Assembly: GCA_020091685.1 (NCBI GenBank)
Contig: CM034601.1
Location: forward strand, 40,455,315-40,519,314
DNA length: 64,000 bases
From: Lutjanus erythropterus
Taxonomy: Eukaryota > Chordata > Actinopteri > Lutjaniformes > Lutjanidae
Reading direction: 5' to 3'
Position 1 is the stretch's first letter; each line of letters starts with the position of its first letter. A program made the translations under genes and the position numbers. The notes under the pieces are model-generated. The model saw only the letters and a list, made by a program, of their open reading frames with translations. It was not told where the DNA came from and did not search any database. Below, in pieces: positions 47,771-59,895 of this stretch.

Positions 47771-48149
47771 CTTCCCCTGCATTGACTGTCAGCCAATCTG
47801 TGACCAGCCTGCTCAGCCACCACACACCTATCGTTTCCTATCTGCTCATTCTCCCCTTAGTATTTATACCAGTCAGTTTCCCCCTGTTGTTTGCCAGATC
47901 ATTGTTTGTGCTCATGCCTGCTTCGTATCCCACCTGTTTCCTCTTTTTGCCTAACGGATTTATGACCTGTGCCTGTTTACCAGGTTTGTATTTTTGCCTG
48001 TTGCCTCTGTACCCCTGCCTGATCACTTTGATTTTTGGTTTTCACTCCTGCTACAGACTGCACTCTGTTCTACTAATAAGTTTCAGTTTTTGCCTTATTC
48101 CTGCCTCTGCTTTGTGATTCTGCATGTGGATTCTCTCTGGTGTTTGACA
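47771..48149 (+). repeat. 5' LTR of the Gypsy element
   Basis: About 379 bp, closely matching the 3' LTR. The exact left edge is uncertain because the first bases (cttcccctgc) do not begin with TG. It should hold the promoter and poly(A) signals of the element. Confidence 0.85.
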
Positions 48150-48166
48150 GTACGATCTGGCCAGGA

Positions 48167-49117
48167 ATGGATCCAGCAGAATTCCAACACCTCTGTGTGT
48201 TGGTGGACAAGCAAGGCTCAGCTCTCAACACTCAATGGAAGGAGATGGCAACGGTGACGCAGCATCTGCAAGTACTCTCTAACAGTGTTGAGCACCTCTC
48301 AACTCAGCTACAGCAGCTTCAGATCACAGCCCCGCCCAGGCAGGCAACTCCTTCACCAGCGCCACTGTCTGTCCCACCAGCACCACACCCTAGCCATGAG
48401 CCACATTTGCCTCCCCCCAGTCACTACAGCAGTGAGCCTGGCCTTTGCCCTTCCTTTTTATCTCAATGTTCCTTTGTGTTTGAACTGCAACCATCCACAT
48501 TCCCATCTGATCGCTCCCAGTTTGCCTACATAATCACTCTCTTGGACAGGAGAGCGAGGGAGTGGGGAACTTCGGTGTGGGAAGCCAATTCACTTGTCTG
48601 TGCCTCCCTGTATAATTTCACTCAGGAGATGAAGAAGGTGTTCGACAGGTCTGTCAGTGGCAGAGAGGCAGCACAAGTCCTTCTGCAGGCACACCAAGGG
48701 AGGAGGTCAGTCTCTGATTACGCAATTGATTTTCGCACATTAGCTGCTAAGTGTTCTTGGAATGTGGATGCCCAGTACGATGCCTTTTTGAATGGACTTT
48801 ATGAAACTATAAAGGATAGGAACTATAAGTTGCCTGCCATGCTAGACTCACTCATTGACCTAGCCATTCTCATTGATAGCAGGCTAACACAGAGGCAGAA
48901 GGAGAGGCTAGCCAGGTGCCCTCAGTTGTCTCTCCACAGATCACCGGCAGCAGAGCCAGCTCCAAGCCCCTCAGAACCTGAGCCCATGCAGGTGGACTGG
49001 ACCCGGTTGTCCCCAGCAGAACGACAACAGCGTATCACCACTGGCTCCTGCCTTTACTATGGACAGTCTGGACACTATGTTGCTTCCTGCCTGTTAAAAG
49101 ACAACGCTCGCCAGTAG
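48167..49117 (+). pseudogene. Gypsy gag, uninterrupted frame with a damaged zinc knuckle
   Basis: The frame from the ATG at 48167 (MDPAEFQHLCVLVDKQG) encodes 316 residues of a Gypsy-type gag: a Pro-rich stretch, then the capsid region (AYIITLLDRRAREWGTSVW, SDYAIDFRTLAAKCSWN), and a C-terminal zinc knuckle. In the knuckle the second ligand is Tyr rather than Cys (CLYYGQSGHYVASC against C-X2-C-X4-H-X4-C). The ATG lies 17 bases after the LTR, which fits a gag start better than the upstream Met within the LTR. Because of the missing ligand and broken pol it is classed as a decaying copy. Confidence 0.85.
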
Positions 49118-51600
49118 AGAGGGAGTTACTGGTGAGCGTCCTCCCTTTCTCTGAATCTCCCGTCAAACGCTCTCTATTAACCGCCACCCTTCAGTGGAGA
49201 GATCAGTGGCTGGAGGTTGCGGTGTTACTGGACTCTGGTGCAGATGAGAGCATGATTGACACAGCGCTGGTCAGACAGCTGGGCATCTTTAGTAAAATAC
49301 ATTACTGAACCTGTCACTCTCATTTCTGGCAATCACTGTGAAGAGATTTCTTTGCACCTGATTGATACTCCTCAAGTCCCCATAATATTGGGTTATCCTT
49401 GGCTGGTCAAACATAACCCCAAAATTGACTGGACCAATAATAATATTTTGGGGTGGAACACGTTCTGTTTGTTACAGTGTCTCCTGTCAGCCTTGTTACT
49501 AGGTGGTGCCGTGGAGCCTCTGGGGGAATATCCGGACCTGTCGGCAGTGCCAGTCGAATATTTGGACCTCAAACCTGTATTCAGCAAGCCATGTGCTTCC
49601 TCCACACCGGCCATATGACTGCACTATTGAGCTGCTGCCTGGAACATCACCGCCTAAGGGTAGGCTCTACTCACTGACAGCACCTGAAATGGAGGCCATG
49701 AACAAGTACATTAACGAGACTCTCTCTGTGTGGCTGTGCTGGAGTGGCCCCAGCCCACAACCCGGAAGAAGCTTCAAAGATTCCTGGGGTTTGCTAACTT
49801 TTATGGGAGATTCATATGCAGTTATAGTTCTGCTGCTCCACTAACTGCTCTTACCTCTCCCAAGGTTTCCTTTTCGTGGTCAGCTGCTGCAGAGGAGGCC
49901 TTTTGCAAACTTAAGAAGGCCTTCACCTCTGCTCCCATCCTAGTGACGCCTGATCCTCAGCTCTAGTTTGTGGTTGAGGTAGATGCCTCAGACGTGGGAG
50001 TGGGTGCATTCCTGTCTCAGCGCCCCCCCAGTGATGATAAGCTACACCCCTGTGCTTTCTTCTCTCACCATCTCCCACAGAAAGAAATTATGATGTCGGC
50101 AACCAGGAGCTGTTGGCTGTCAAGATGGCATTGGAAGAGTGGAGACACTGGTTGGAGGGGGCGGAAAAACCATTCCTGGTCTGGACTGACCATAAAAACC
50201 TGGAATACATCAAGACAGCTAAGCGTCTCAACTCCAGACAAGCGAGGTGGGCACTTTTCTTCTCGCGGTTCAATTTCACCCTTTCCTACCGTCCAGGATC
50301 CAAAAATGTGAAACCAGATGCCTTGTCACGCCAGTTTGTCAAAGAGGGGAAACCCTCTGTACCTGACAGTATCCTGCCAAGCCAGTGTCTCATCGCCACG
50401 ACACAGTTTTCCATAGAGCAAGAGGTACTGTGGGCCCTCCATCAACATCCATCTCCAGGTAATGAGCCTAGTGGGAGGCTGTTTGTCCCTGTGTCTGTCC
50501 GCTCCCAGGTTCTTCAGTGGGCTCATGCATCCAAACTCGCCTGCCACCCGGGGGTCCAGCGCACCTTGGCTAATCTTCGACAGAGGTTTTGGTAGCCCCA
50601 AATGCAGAGGGACGTGTTGGAGTATGTAGCTGCCTGTCCCAACTGCGCCCAGGGGGAAGCCGTCCAACCATCCTCCGGCTGGCCATCTACACTCACTGCC
50701 CATTCCTCGCCAGCCCTGGTCTCACATAGCCCTCACATAGCCCTGGACTTTATCACTGGTCTCTGAGGGTAGCTTACTGTTGTAGATCGTTTTTCTAAAT
50801 CTGTGCATTACATTCCACTGTCTAAACTGCCCACAGCTAAGGAGACTGCTCAGCTCCTGGTACAACATGTTTTTAGGATACATGGCCTCCCTACCTCTGT
50901 GGTCTCCGACAGGGGTCCTCAATTTACCTCTCATTTTTGGAAAGCCTTATGTACTCTTATAGGTGCTACGGTGGACTTGTCATCCGGCTTCCATCCACAG
51001 ACCAATGGCCAAACCGAGAGGGCCAATCAGCACCTTGAGACTACCCTCCACTGCATTGTCAGCCACAACCCATCCTCCTGGAGTCAAGTCCTTCCCTGGG
51101 TGGAGTATGCACACAATTCCCTGCCTGTCTCCTCTACGGGGCTCTCTCCATTTCAAGTCTGTTTTGGGTATCAACCCCTGTTTTTCCCCTCGTAAGAGGA
51201 GGAGACACTTGTGCCTTCTGCCCAGGCTTACGTCCGTAGATGTCACCAGACCTGGCAGCGAGCTCGTGCCCAACTCCTGCGGTCTTTAGCCTGTCAAAAG
51301 GATCAGGCAGACCACCGCTGCTCCACTGCCCCCCGATACCAGATAGGCCAACGAGTCTGGTTGTCATTCAGGAACCTGACCCTCCAGACTGTCTCCAGAA
51401 AGTTGACTCCCAGGTTCGTTGGCCCATTTCCACTGTCAAAAATTGTTAATCCCTCTGCTGTTTGTTTACAGTTGCCCCGGACCCTTCAGAGAATCCATCC
51501 TACCTTTCATGTTTCGTGTATCAAGCCAGTACGCACCAGCACACTCGCACTCACACACTTCTTAGCCACTCTCCTGCTGCTCCTCCTGCTCACACCCCTC
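49118..51600 (+). pseudogene. Gypsy pol: protease, partial RT, RNase H, integrase
   Basis: The protease signature VLLDSGADESMID is at about 49222-49260. The RT begins (TIELLPGTSPPKG, about 49630) but the palm with its catalytic aspartates is missing: sequence jumps from NKYINETLS straight to the post-[16 protein letters not shown] (about 49760). RNase H shows [27 protein letters not shown] and PDALSRQ. Integrase shows CHPGVQRTL (zinc-binding part), [20 protein letters not shown] and [11 protein letters not shown], giving the three acidic catalytic positions, and a C-terminal GQRVWLS...LTPRFVGPF part with no chromodomain seen. Stops occur at 50593 and elsewhere. Confidence 0.9.
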
Positions 51601-51664
51601 TGCTCATTCTCCAGTCAGCTCCTGCCAGCTTCTCCCGCCAGTACTCTGTCCACATCCAATAGCT

Positions 51665-52051
51665 CTTCCCCTGCATTGACTGTCAGCCAATCTGTGACCA
51701 GCCTGCTCAGCCACAACACACCTGTTTCCTATCTGCTCATTCTCCCCTCAGTATTTATACCAGTCAGCTTCCCCCTGTTGTTTGCCAGATCATTGTTTGT
51801 GCTCATGCCTGCTTTGTATCCTGCCTGTATCCTCTTTTTGCCTAACGGATTTATGATCTGTGCCTGTTTACCAGGTTTGTGTTTTTGCCTGTTGCCTCTG
51901 TACCTCTGTCTGATCACTTTGATTTTTGGTTTTGACTCCTGCTATGGACTGTACTCTGTTCCACTGATAAGACTCAGTAAAGTTTCAGTTTTTGCCTTAT
52001 TCCTGCCTCTGCCTTGTGATTCTGCATGTGGATTCTCTCTGGTGTTTGACA
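51665..52051 (+). repeat. 3' LTR of the Gypsy element
   Basis: About 387 bp, closely matching the 5' LTR. It follows the end of the integrase region without a clear purine tract. Confidence 0.87.
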
Positions 52052-52439
52052 GGAGAATGGCTTGTGTGTTTGTGCATTTGTACATATGTGTCCCACCATT
52101 CCTTAAATGCACATTCCTCTAATCCCCACCAAAAATGTCTCAACAGTATAAATAATTGGATGATGTAACACAGTGGCCCTCAGTAACTGATAAAGGTACC
52201 TTTTGGATGGCAATCTTAAAGTTATTCAAATTTTACATTGTAAAAATGTGTTAGACATTGGCTGTAGCAATAGCCAGAAATAGATAACGGAGAAATGGAA
52301 AAATAGAGGACCTCCTCCACCACAGTGTAATATACTGTATGTTACAATGTTACTGTACTAGCTACTTTTCAAGAACATTTCTGTATTGTTATCTTATATT
52401 TCTTTTACCATTGATGTATGAAGGGCTCATATTAACATG
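52052..52439. other. Right flank of the Gypsy element, no gene seen
   Basis: No gene or repeat recognised. Confidence 0.5.
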
Positions 52440-53400
52440 CCACATCAGCAAATAGAAATGGCAGAAATGGAATATATTATACATAAGTATGGTGTTTATT
52501 ATTGTTAAATCAACTGAAACTAATAATCTTTATGTTTGCATCATCTTAGAAATAGTAATTCATATTTACATGGGGGAGCGCAACCTTCACGGAGGTCACC
52601 ATCGTGCACTGCCATTTTTTCCATGGCTGCGCAGAGCAGATGTGTTACGTAAACTCCGCAGCATTAATAAGGGAGACGAAGAGGAGGACAGAAGAGGGTG
52701 TTTGCTTGCAAACTATCTTGTTTTCTGAAGGCTGACAGCTAAAGTTTTGACCAGTGGAGGATCATAGTTATTATTTACCACAAGAAAAAGCAGCAGACTG
52801 TGAACCCTCATCCTCAAAGAAATGAAAACATGAAGAAATCAAACGAAAGCATCGCAAGAGATGGCAGAAAACAAGGACTGACATTGGTGTGGCATTTACT
52901 AGATGAAAATCTCTGATGGCGATAGATGTTTTCACAGTGACACAAAAGTTGCCTCTTTTCTGCTAGATAGGTAATTCATCCTACACACATAACTGCACTT
53001 AATTATGAGCTAGCTTTAGGTAACGCTACATATAACACAGCCACAGGCATAATACTAATTACTCACACAATTAACTTTTGCTTCAAAAGTAAGATCAGGA
53101 CCCAAAATACTCAGTGGCATTATTGAGATCAGCCCACAGCTGCTGGAATTTGTTGCCTTTAAAAGTGTAGAGCTAATGTGGCTGTAGCTGACTGCTGGTT
53201 TATGAGTTATAGCTATAATTTAGTGTGGTTATGAACATCCAGGTGACCCATTCCTCTCTGCACCGTCAAATGTAACAGGGTGCATTACAGATGTGTGAGC
53301 CTTTGTCACATAGTGTTACACCCTGAAAAGGGCTTCCTCTTTTTCAGCAGGACTGAGAATGAGGCATCGTGGCAAGAGCTCCCCCTTTCAGATTTTGCAG
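52440..53400 (-). repeat. Right copy of the inverted repeat pair around the Gypsy element
   Basis: Reverse-complement match to 46291-47224 (see that entry). Homology is strongest at 52690-53190 and fades towards 53400. Confidence 0.7.
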
Positions 53401-53478
53401 ACACGACTAATCAATCACAGATTTCTTATCTCAAAGGATTAACAAGTCATGAATTAACTCCTTACAGGTAAGTATATT

Positions 53479-55183
53479 CTGGCACGTGCAGAGGGGGGGC
53501 GGACGGTGATGGAGCACCTGCCCCTTTGCCCCTTGATGGCCAAAGTGCCCTTTTGTCAAACTGTTTTTTTTTTCTTTGTTTGCTTGTTTTTTGTAAGTGT
53601 GTGTGTGAAAGTCTGTCTGTGTGGACCAAAATAATAAATAAAACAAAATAATAATAATTCAGATCTACCCTTGGTTGGTCACATGATCCACGGAGACGTG
53701 CCCTCACTGCTCTGACGTGCCCAGATGTGCCCTGTAGCTAAGCACTGCTAAGCAACGGATCGCAGTTGACCCATGTCCCGTACGGATCGCCCTCTATGGT
53801 TCGGCACGCATGTGATCCGCGGACCACATGTGAGTATCATAGTTTTACTGTCACTGTTATTTTTGTAGAAGTTATAATACCAGAAATCTCAATGCAGAGT
53901 TGTAGTGAACAGACAGGACAGATGCTGCTGTGTGCAGCGCATCTGTGCGAAGAGCGACTGATTTAAAAGCCGTCACATCGCCTTGAGTGAAATCCAGACC
54001 ATAACTTTTTTCACTGATGTAACTATGCTATCACCAAAGAAACAGATCATAAAACTGTGATGTTCATTGAAACTTTGGTGATATCAGCTGTCTTAACTTC
54101 TACACAGCTCCTCTCTGCTCACCGGTGCAGCTCTGCCTCGCCCCGTCTGTGACACAGTGTGTCTGCTGATTGACTGATCATGACTTCTAACCAATCAGAT
54201 GTGCTGTGCTGTAGGCGGGACATTAAGCCAGACTATAGAGCGTAGTTGTGTATTATACTGTACTGTGTATAATGATCTAATATATGTGTAGTATATACAT
54301 AGTACAGCACTGTATAAGTTTGAAGTTTTTAATGTTATTACCATTATCATTACTATTATCATTATTATTACATTACATAACTATGGTGATAATTACAGAC
54401 AGACAAAGATCAAAGACAAGTGCATTTTTAAAATAATTTAACCCTAATCCCACCACTTTTTTCTTTTTTGCTGATCTGAAAAATTATCCGATCCGTTACT
54501 CAAAACCGTGATGCGATCCGTGAGCATCCTGTGTGTGTGTGTGTGACTCTGCACACACCTCTCATAAGTTATAGCCGCTAGTTAACCACACACAGCGTGC
54601 TGAGGGGGAAAAGTATGTCATCTTTGCATCTTTTTGTTTCTATATGTTTCTTTTGTCATGGGCAAAGTGCATTAGAGAGACGTATCATTTTACTGTCAAG
54701 TGAGTTGCAGTGTTTTTCCTATGTTTCTAGAGGCAATGAGGCATAGGCTGTTATTTCACTAAAACGATGCAATGTACATGCATATTCACATAATTTTGGA
54801 CTATTACAGTATAAATACAACAACAATAACAATAATAATTAGAAGAATTTGAATTGTGATTTTCTCAACCTCTCATTTAAACATATCAGTACTTGTTTAT
54901 AACATTTGTATACACAAATTCAATATAATATGCATAAATATAAAATATATAACTTTTATAACTTTTGTAACTATAACTTTGCTGTCTTGCGCAAAGTGGA
55001 TAGTCAAACTGAATAAAAGCACAAATACATTTAAATACATGATTTCTATATCATTTAATTATTTTTTACTTTATTATTAGCACTACGAATAATAAAGGGC
55101 AGAATATGAATCAGCACCATGGAGCAAATTTGTGGCCCCTTTTAACTTGCCCCTGCCCCTCCAAAGGTCTCTGCATGGCCCTT
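53479..55183. mobile_element. hAT-like element, 1.7 kb
   Basis: The exact 8-bp duplication agtatatt flanks it (53471-53478, 55184-55191). The ends, ctggcacgtgcagag and (reverse complement) aagggccatgcagag, are imperfect inverted repeats, and C-rich tgcccct words repeat near both ends (53515-53535 and 55148-55162). No transposase was seen. It interrupts the right arm of the symmetric structure, so it is later than that. Confidence 0.82.
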
Positions 55184-55191
55184 AGTATATT

Positions 55192-56399
55192 TACATGTTT
55201 TTAACTGTTTTTTAAAATCCATATTAACTGTTTTCAAGCATTTTAACCCCTCTTACAGGACTTTTACATTTTTAACCACTTTTAACCTCTTTTTACCCAG
55301 GACTTTGTTCTTATAGGGCATTTTTACATTTATAGCCTTGGACTGTTATTAATGAATTTTTCCCTGTCACTGTCTGTTTTAATGACATTTTAAATGACAG
55401 TTTTAAATACTTAATGAGCTTACTCACTCACAGAATTGACAATCAAAAATATTTAAAAAAATCAATCTATCACAGTAGCACTTATTTTTTTCTGTTTCTC
55501 CATAAGAGATGTCCTGCAACATTACCTCCTATAAAGGGAAAACCTTTTAATGTCTTAGCTCCAGCTTTATCTACCATTGATGCTGCTTCTAGCGGGACAG
55601 ACAAGTAAGTCATCACAATGAAATAACTGTGCTGTCCTCACATGTTTGATTATCACCAAAAGATCATTGATTTCTAGGTTTTTCATAGATAGTTTATGTT
55701 TACTGTTAGGTCTCCATATGTGTCATGGATAGAACATGTTGTGGTTATTAGTTTTTTTATTATTATATTACTTGTTATTGTTTGCCAATACATTGATTAT
55801 AAAAATGTAAGATAAAGTCATAAGGTGACTGTATCTTACATAAGGGTAAGTTAACCATCCAGCACCATCCAGCAGCTGACAAAGAGTATTAAGGTTTTCA
55901 TCACAGTAAAATAATAAATAATAATAATTAAAAATCAAAAATTGATTTCACTAAGTAGTTCATCTCTGGATGACGGTTGCTTATCAATTAAAACATCAGG
56001 TGTAGTTTTGTTTGGGATAAAAATCAACATACTCTAACATCTACATGGAATATTATTGAATACTCATATATGACATCACTATGTATGTTGTGTTTCTCTC
56101 CTAAAGGCAACAAAGGTAAAGGGACAGTCAATTCTCTTCAATTAGCTGAAAGACACCATAAAGCATTTTGGACACCACAAAGGAGGAACCTTGGACCAGA
56201 TGACCCCTGAAGGCTTGGTTTGGTGACCCCCCATACCTACATCCGCCACATCTGAACTGGTGCAGACACAAGTAAATGATACTGTTTCATTTGCCCTTAT
56301 TATGGCATATTAACCTGATCTGTAAATTATAATCTTAGTGAAATATTATTAGTTTGACCACATTGTATATAAACAGTAAAATAGTGTTCTAACTAAATG
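55192..56399. other. Unassigned spacer of the right arm
   Basis: About 1.2 kb, AT-rich. Part of 55500-55610 has an open frame (CPATLPPIKGKPFNVLAPAL) with a following gtaagt, which could be an old exon of the element, but I do not recognise it. Confidence 0.4.
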
Positions 56400-58170
56400 T
56401 GTCTTGAAACTGTCTTCAACTGGACTGACACTCAGTGCAGCTGCTGATTTGGAATGATCCAGGCAGGTGTTCACTGTGTTTCATCCAACAGCAAAGAGCT
56501 GAATCAGTGTGCCTCTCAGAGAGGACCACAGAATGAAAGAGCTGGAGCACAATGATAACCTCCATAACTTTACAACTTTTGTTCTGTTCAAATAGACAAA
56601 TGTCTCAACAGCTTCTTCTGTCAACTCTGATGAAGACAAAACAAGTTGTCGAAATGTTTTCTGTTTGTACACTAAAAGCTGCAAGTTCTGATTGTATGCC
56701 AACATTTCTCCTTCTGTTCTCAACACAAAGCAAAGTGTTCTTTTTTATATTCATCTTTTCGTTCCAAATTGTGAGGTACAGCTGTCCTCTGTAAGGATAA
56801 TATACATTAGTGTAACCTGAAGTAGTAATGAAAATTTACAGACATTGCAGGGAAGTATTGTCATAATTATTGTGTAATTGTAGGCATGTTTAAATGTAGA
56901 TCACTTCAATAAATAAATCATATGCATATGATGATCAGCTTTTTTGTCAATAGTTACTGCCCATATTTCAGTCATAGTCTATGAATATCAACAAATAAAC
57001 TACAAATGTCATGTATAATAAATAGCTGAATCAAGGGGATTCTCAGTCATGACCACAGAATGATAAAGTTGCAAATTTTAGCCTTCAGTTCAGACAAACA
57101 TCTCATCAGCTTCTCCTGTCTTTATCAAAGTCAACTGTGATGAAGACAAAATAAGCTCCTGAAATGTTCGTCTGTCTGTACACTAAAAGCAGCAAGTTTA
57201 TGCTTGTTTGAACATACTGTGCAATTCAATAATAAATAAACTATAAATATAGTACAATTAAAACTTTTGGTTGATGCCCTGATGATTTATGTGCAGGTTA
57301 GTGAGTACTTGGTGCTGTACTGACACTCCAGAGGGCCTGGAGGGAAACTCAGATGCTGGGTGATGTGACCTGTGTGATGTCCAAATGCAGCAGCCGGAGA
57401 TGACAAGTCAGTTTCCCTGCACTAAAGTGCAATGTTGCCAAAAAATACAATGCCTATAGGCTGTGTAACGGTACTCCCTGTTGGTATCCCTAGCCCCCCT
57501 TAGCATGTTCCAACCACAAGTACACGATGATACCCAAGCACCCAAGGTGGGGCACCATGTCTGAGCTGATGCATCACCAGGGCATCAAACAGTAGTCCTG
57601 GCTGCCTCTCCAGGAAATGTGTGGTGAGCTGCATGTGCTCCTCCAGGAAAAATACAGCTAATGTTAATGAGATGTCCGATATTATGTTGGTAATTTGTTA
57701 ATATCATTGCAGTTTACAGTGCACAGACTGCTCAAAGTTTCATCAACATGTCTGAAACAATAACACATGCTGCATGATGCTGTTGCTCTCCTGTATTTAT
57801 TCTCATTCAGTAATGTCCCTAACATTTCACAGGTAATGATGACGCTACTCTGAGATTACTCATCAAACTAAACACAACAGTAACATCGCTACATGTAGAG
57901 CACAGAGCTATAAATATAACTTTGTGTTGGATAAAGATTATTCATATTACACAGACCATGTAGGAATAGAACAATGTAGTTTTCTAAATACATACCTTCG
58001 TATCCTGCCCTGAAGAAGAAGTATTTCATTCTCATGGATATCTACAAGTTTTAAAAAAGCCACCAGCACCAACATCCACAGAAAGCTGTACATCAGCAGC
58101 AGCTGCAGCTGCCAGTAAACCACATGCAGGAGATATTTCAGGTGAAACTGCAGTTGTAACACCTAATATA
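56400..58170 (-). pseudogene. Copy B of the coiled-coil + P2X7-like-domain gene, degenerate, inverted
   Basis: Read on the minus strand it repeats copy A in the same order. A first block ends before gtatgt at about 57998. The coiled-coil block is at about 57640 (LEEHMQLTTHFLERQ-type), then YTAYRHCIFWQHCTLVQGN at about 57440-57500 (the P2X7-like AYR-F--WQH--L--GN motif, better kept here than in copy A) followed by an in-frame stop. A GQLYLTIWNEKMN block after a ttatccttacag acceptor lies near 56770. Similarity to copy A covers introns too. A tandem duplicate of the cttgcagcttttagtgtac block (56560-56700 and 57060-57200) is specific to this copy. Confidence 0.55.
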
Positions 58171-59805
58171 ACACTTAATTAGAGCCGGTCGGCCCTGTAC
58201 GCACACTATGCAAGTCACATAGGGCCCTGTGAGGTACACAAGGGCTCCGCCTCTCCCTCCTGTCAAAGCATGTGTCACCTTTAATGAGAGGATGAAGCAG
58301 ACCTAAAGACAAAATAACATCAGAGTGAACAGTAATCAGGTAAACTTGTGTTTCCTCCTCTACAAGTTTGATATCATTAATTCACAGTAACGTTAAGTTG
58401 ATGCTCTTCCCTCTGTCTGTCTGATGTTAGCTGTGCTGCAGTCTGTCTGTCTGTGTCCTGCTTACAGACACATTCAGGGCTGCTCTGTAACTTTGTGTCT
58501 GACACAAGGAGTCAGAAAATGAAATAAAACTATTTATCACATTTGATCAGCGCCAACGTGCAACAGCGTTTATAATTTGTAGCCCAGAAAAGATAACCAC
58601 GTTGCGTGTGAACATGCGTTACTGTAGCAGCCTCTGTGGAGACCAGTCTGTCTGTCCAGACAATATGTGGATGTGATGTTACTCCTCTGAGGTGACCAGG
58701 AGTGTAAAAAGTATTCAGATCCTTTACTGAAGCAAAAGTACTAATATCACACTGTAATACCATGCCACTAAAGCTTACACACTGCTCCTTTAAGTACACT
58801 TCATTGCATAAGGATATGCATAAGGATGGCGAATAAGCACAAGTGTGTTTTGAGTTTGAGTTTTGACCTTGTCAGGCTTCTGTAGCTAGCCAGTGTGGAG
58901 TGTTGAAACAGCAGGGCAGCAGACAAGACTAGGAATGAGAGGTCAGCAGTTATAAATTTGTTTTCACAGAGTATAGGACATATATACCTGTAAGTATGAG
59001 TGCACATTTTGTTTTATGTTAATCATGTGAAGTAAAATAGATGGCTAAATTAAAATTACTGTGATCATGATGCTAATTTCTGTCAGCCTGGTATTGGCTA
59101 TTCCCATTATTTGTTAGCATCAAACTAATGGACCAAGGACTAGTTATTTTCCAATAGGTTGTAACAGTTATCCTAGCCATACTGCGATTCAGGTTCAGTT
59201 AAGAGTAAGGTTCAATGAAACAATATATGGACACTGGGGGGGATGCCAAAATTCACAGAGTGCCTCTTAAAGACAATGATGGCCTTGTCATGTAACATGC
59301 TTATGTACTGTACAACTAACTGTTTAAAGGAAATAAAAAGAAGGTCCAAAAAAGAGTAAGGTTCAGTGATGAAGTTTTACTAAAGGAATACATGTTTTCA
59401 CCTTTACACAAAGAGTCACAAAGAGCACTAATACATGGTTAATTATAGTTCTGTTCTGCTTATTCAGCATCAAGACATGGTTAAGTAATTCTTACGTAAC
59501 ATACACAATAAATTATAGGTTAGGCTATAAGTTAATGTGTATGAGTGAGTGCATGCCAGACTCACAAAAGACCAAAGATCACTGGTTTGTCACTGCTGAA
59601 ATGTGCTGTTCTTTATTTTACTGTAGACATTAGATTATACTGAGTTGGCTGCCATATTTCAACACCTGTCAAAATCTCAAAGATAATGTAAGGAATTCTG
59701 GAAGAATATACTCAAAAACAAAACTTAAGGCTCATGCACACAATCAGTTTCTTTTAAACAGGTCCATAGGCAAGAGAAGAGTGAACTCCCATCCACTGTC
59801 CTTTT
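58171..59805. other. Spacer with common fish repeat fragments, no gene seen
   Basis: The segment 58690-58790 contains gtattcagatcctttactgaagcaaaagtactaatatcacactgt, given here only as a location of that well-known fish interspersed repeat (longer match at 58709-58760). The segment 58185-58260 (agagccggtcggccctg...) looks like a hAT end. No coding region was found. Confidence 0.5.
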
Positions 59806-59895
59806 CTTGCATATAACTTTATTTACAGATACAACGATTTGGTCCTCAGACCTTCATCAAGTTCCAGTGTTTCTGTAAATAAAGCTGTATGCAAG
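59806..59895. repeat. Imperfect 24-bp inverted repeat
   Basis: Bases 59806-59829 (cttgcatataactttattta...) pair with 59872-59895 as reverse complement at 22 of 24 positions, with a 42-base loop. It may be the core of a small foldback element. Confidence 0.75.

Larger units (their letters stand above)
47771..52051 (+). mobile_element. Gypsy (Ty3-type) LTR retrotransposon, internally deleted
   Basis: Two direct LTRs flank the element (47771-48149 and 51665-52051), both starting cttcccctgcattgactgtc and ending ggtgtttgaca. Between them, in order, are gag, protease, RT fragments, RNase H, integrase, as in Ty3/Gypsy. The RT catalytic core is missing, frames are broken, and no env-like frame is present. 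The LTRs differ by small indels (for example 3 bp near 47832 and 11 bp near 48080) and scattered substitutions, so the insertion is not very recent. I found no convincing 5-bp target duplication. Confidence 0.92.

Noticed and set aside
47782-48117. A hydrophobic membrane protein of 111 aa
   Set aside because: The frame lies in the 5' LTR of the Gypsy element and is repeated in the 3' LTR; T-rich LTR sequence reads as hydrophobic residues by chance.
47771-52051. An endogenous retrovirus with envelope gene
   Set aside because: No env-like frame exists between integrase and the 3' LTR, and the pol order and motifs are those of a Ty3/Gypsy retrotransposon.
53280-53471. A host exon ending at gtaagt (53466)
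   Set aside because: The frame has no family resemblance and lies in repeat-arm sequence; a splice-like GT alone is not enough.
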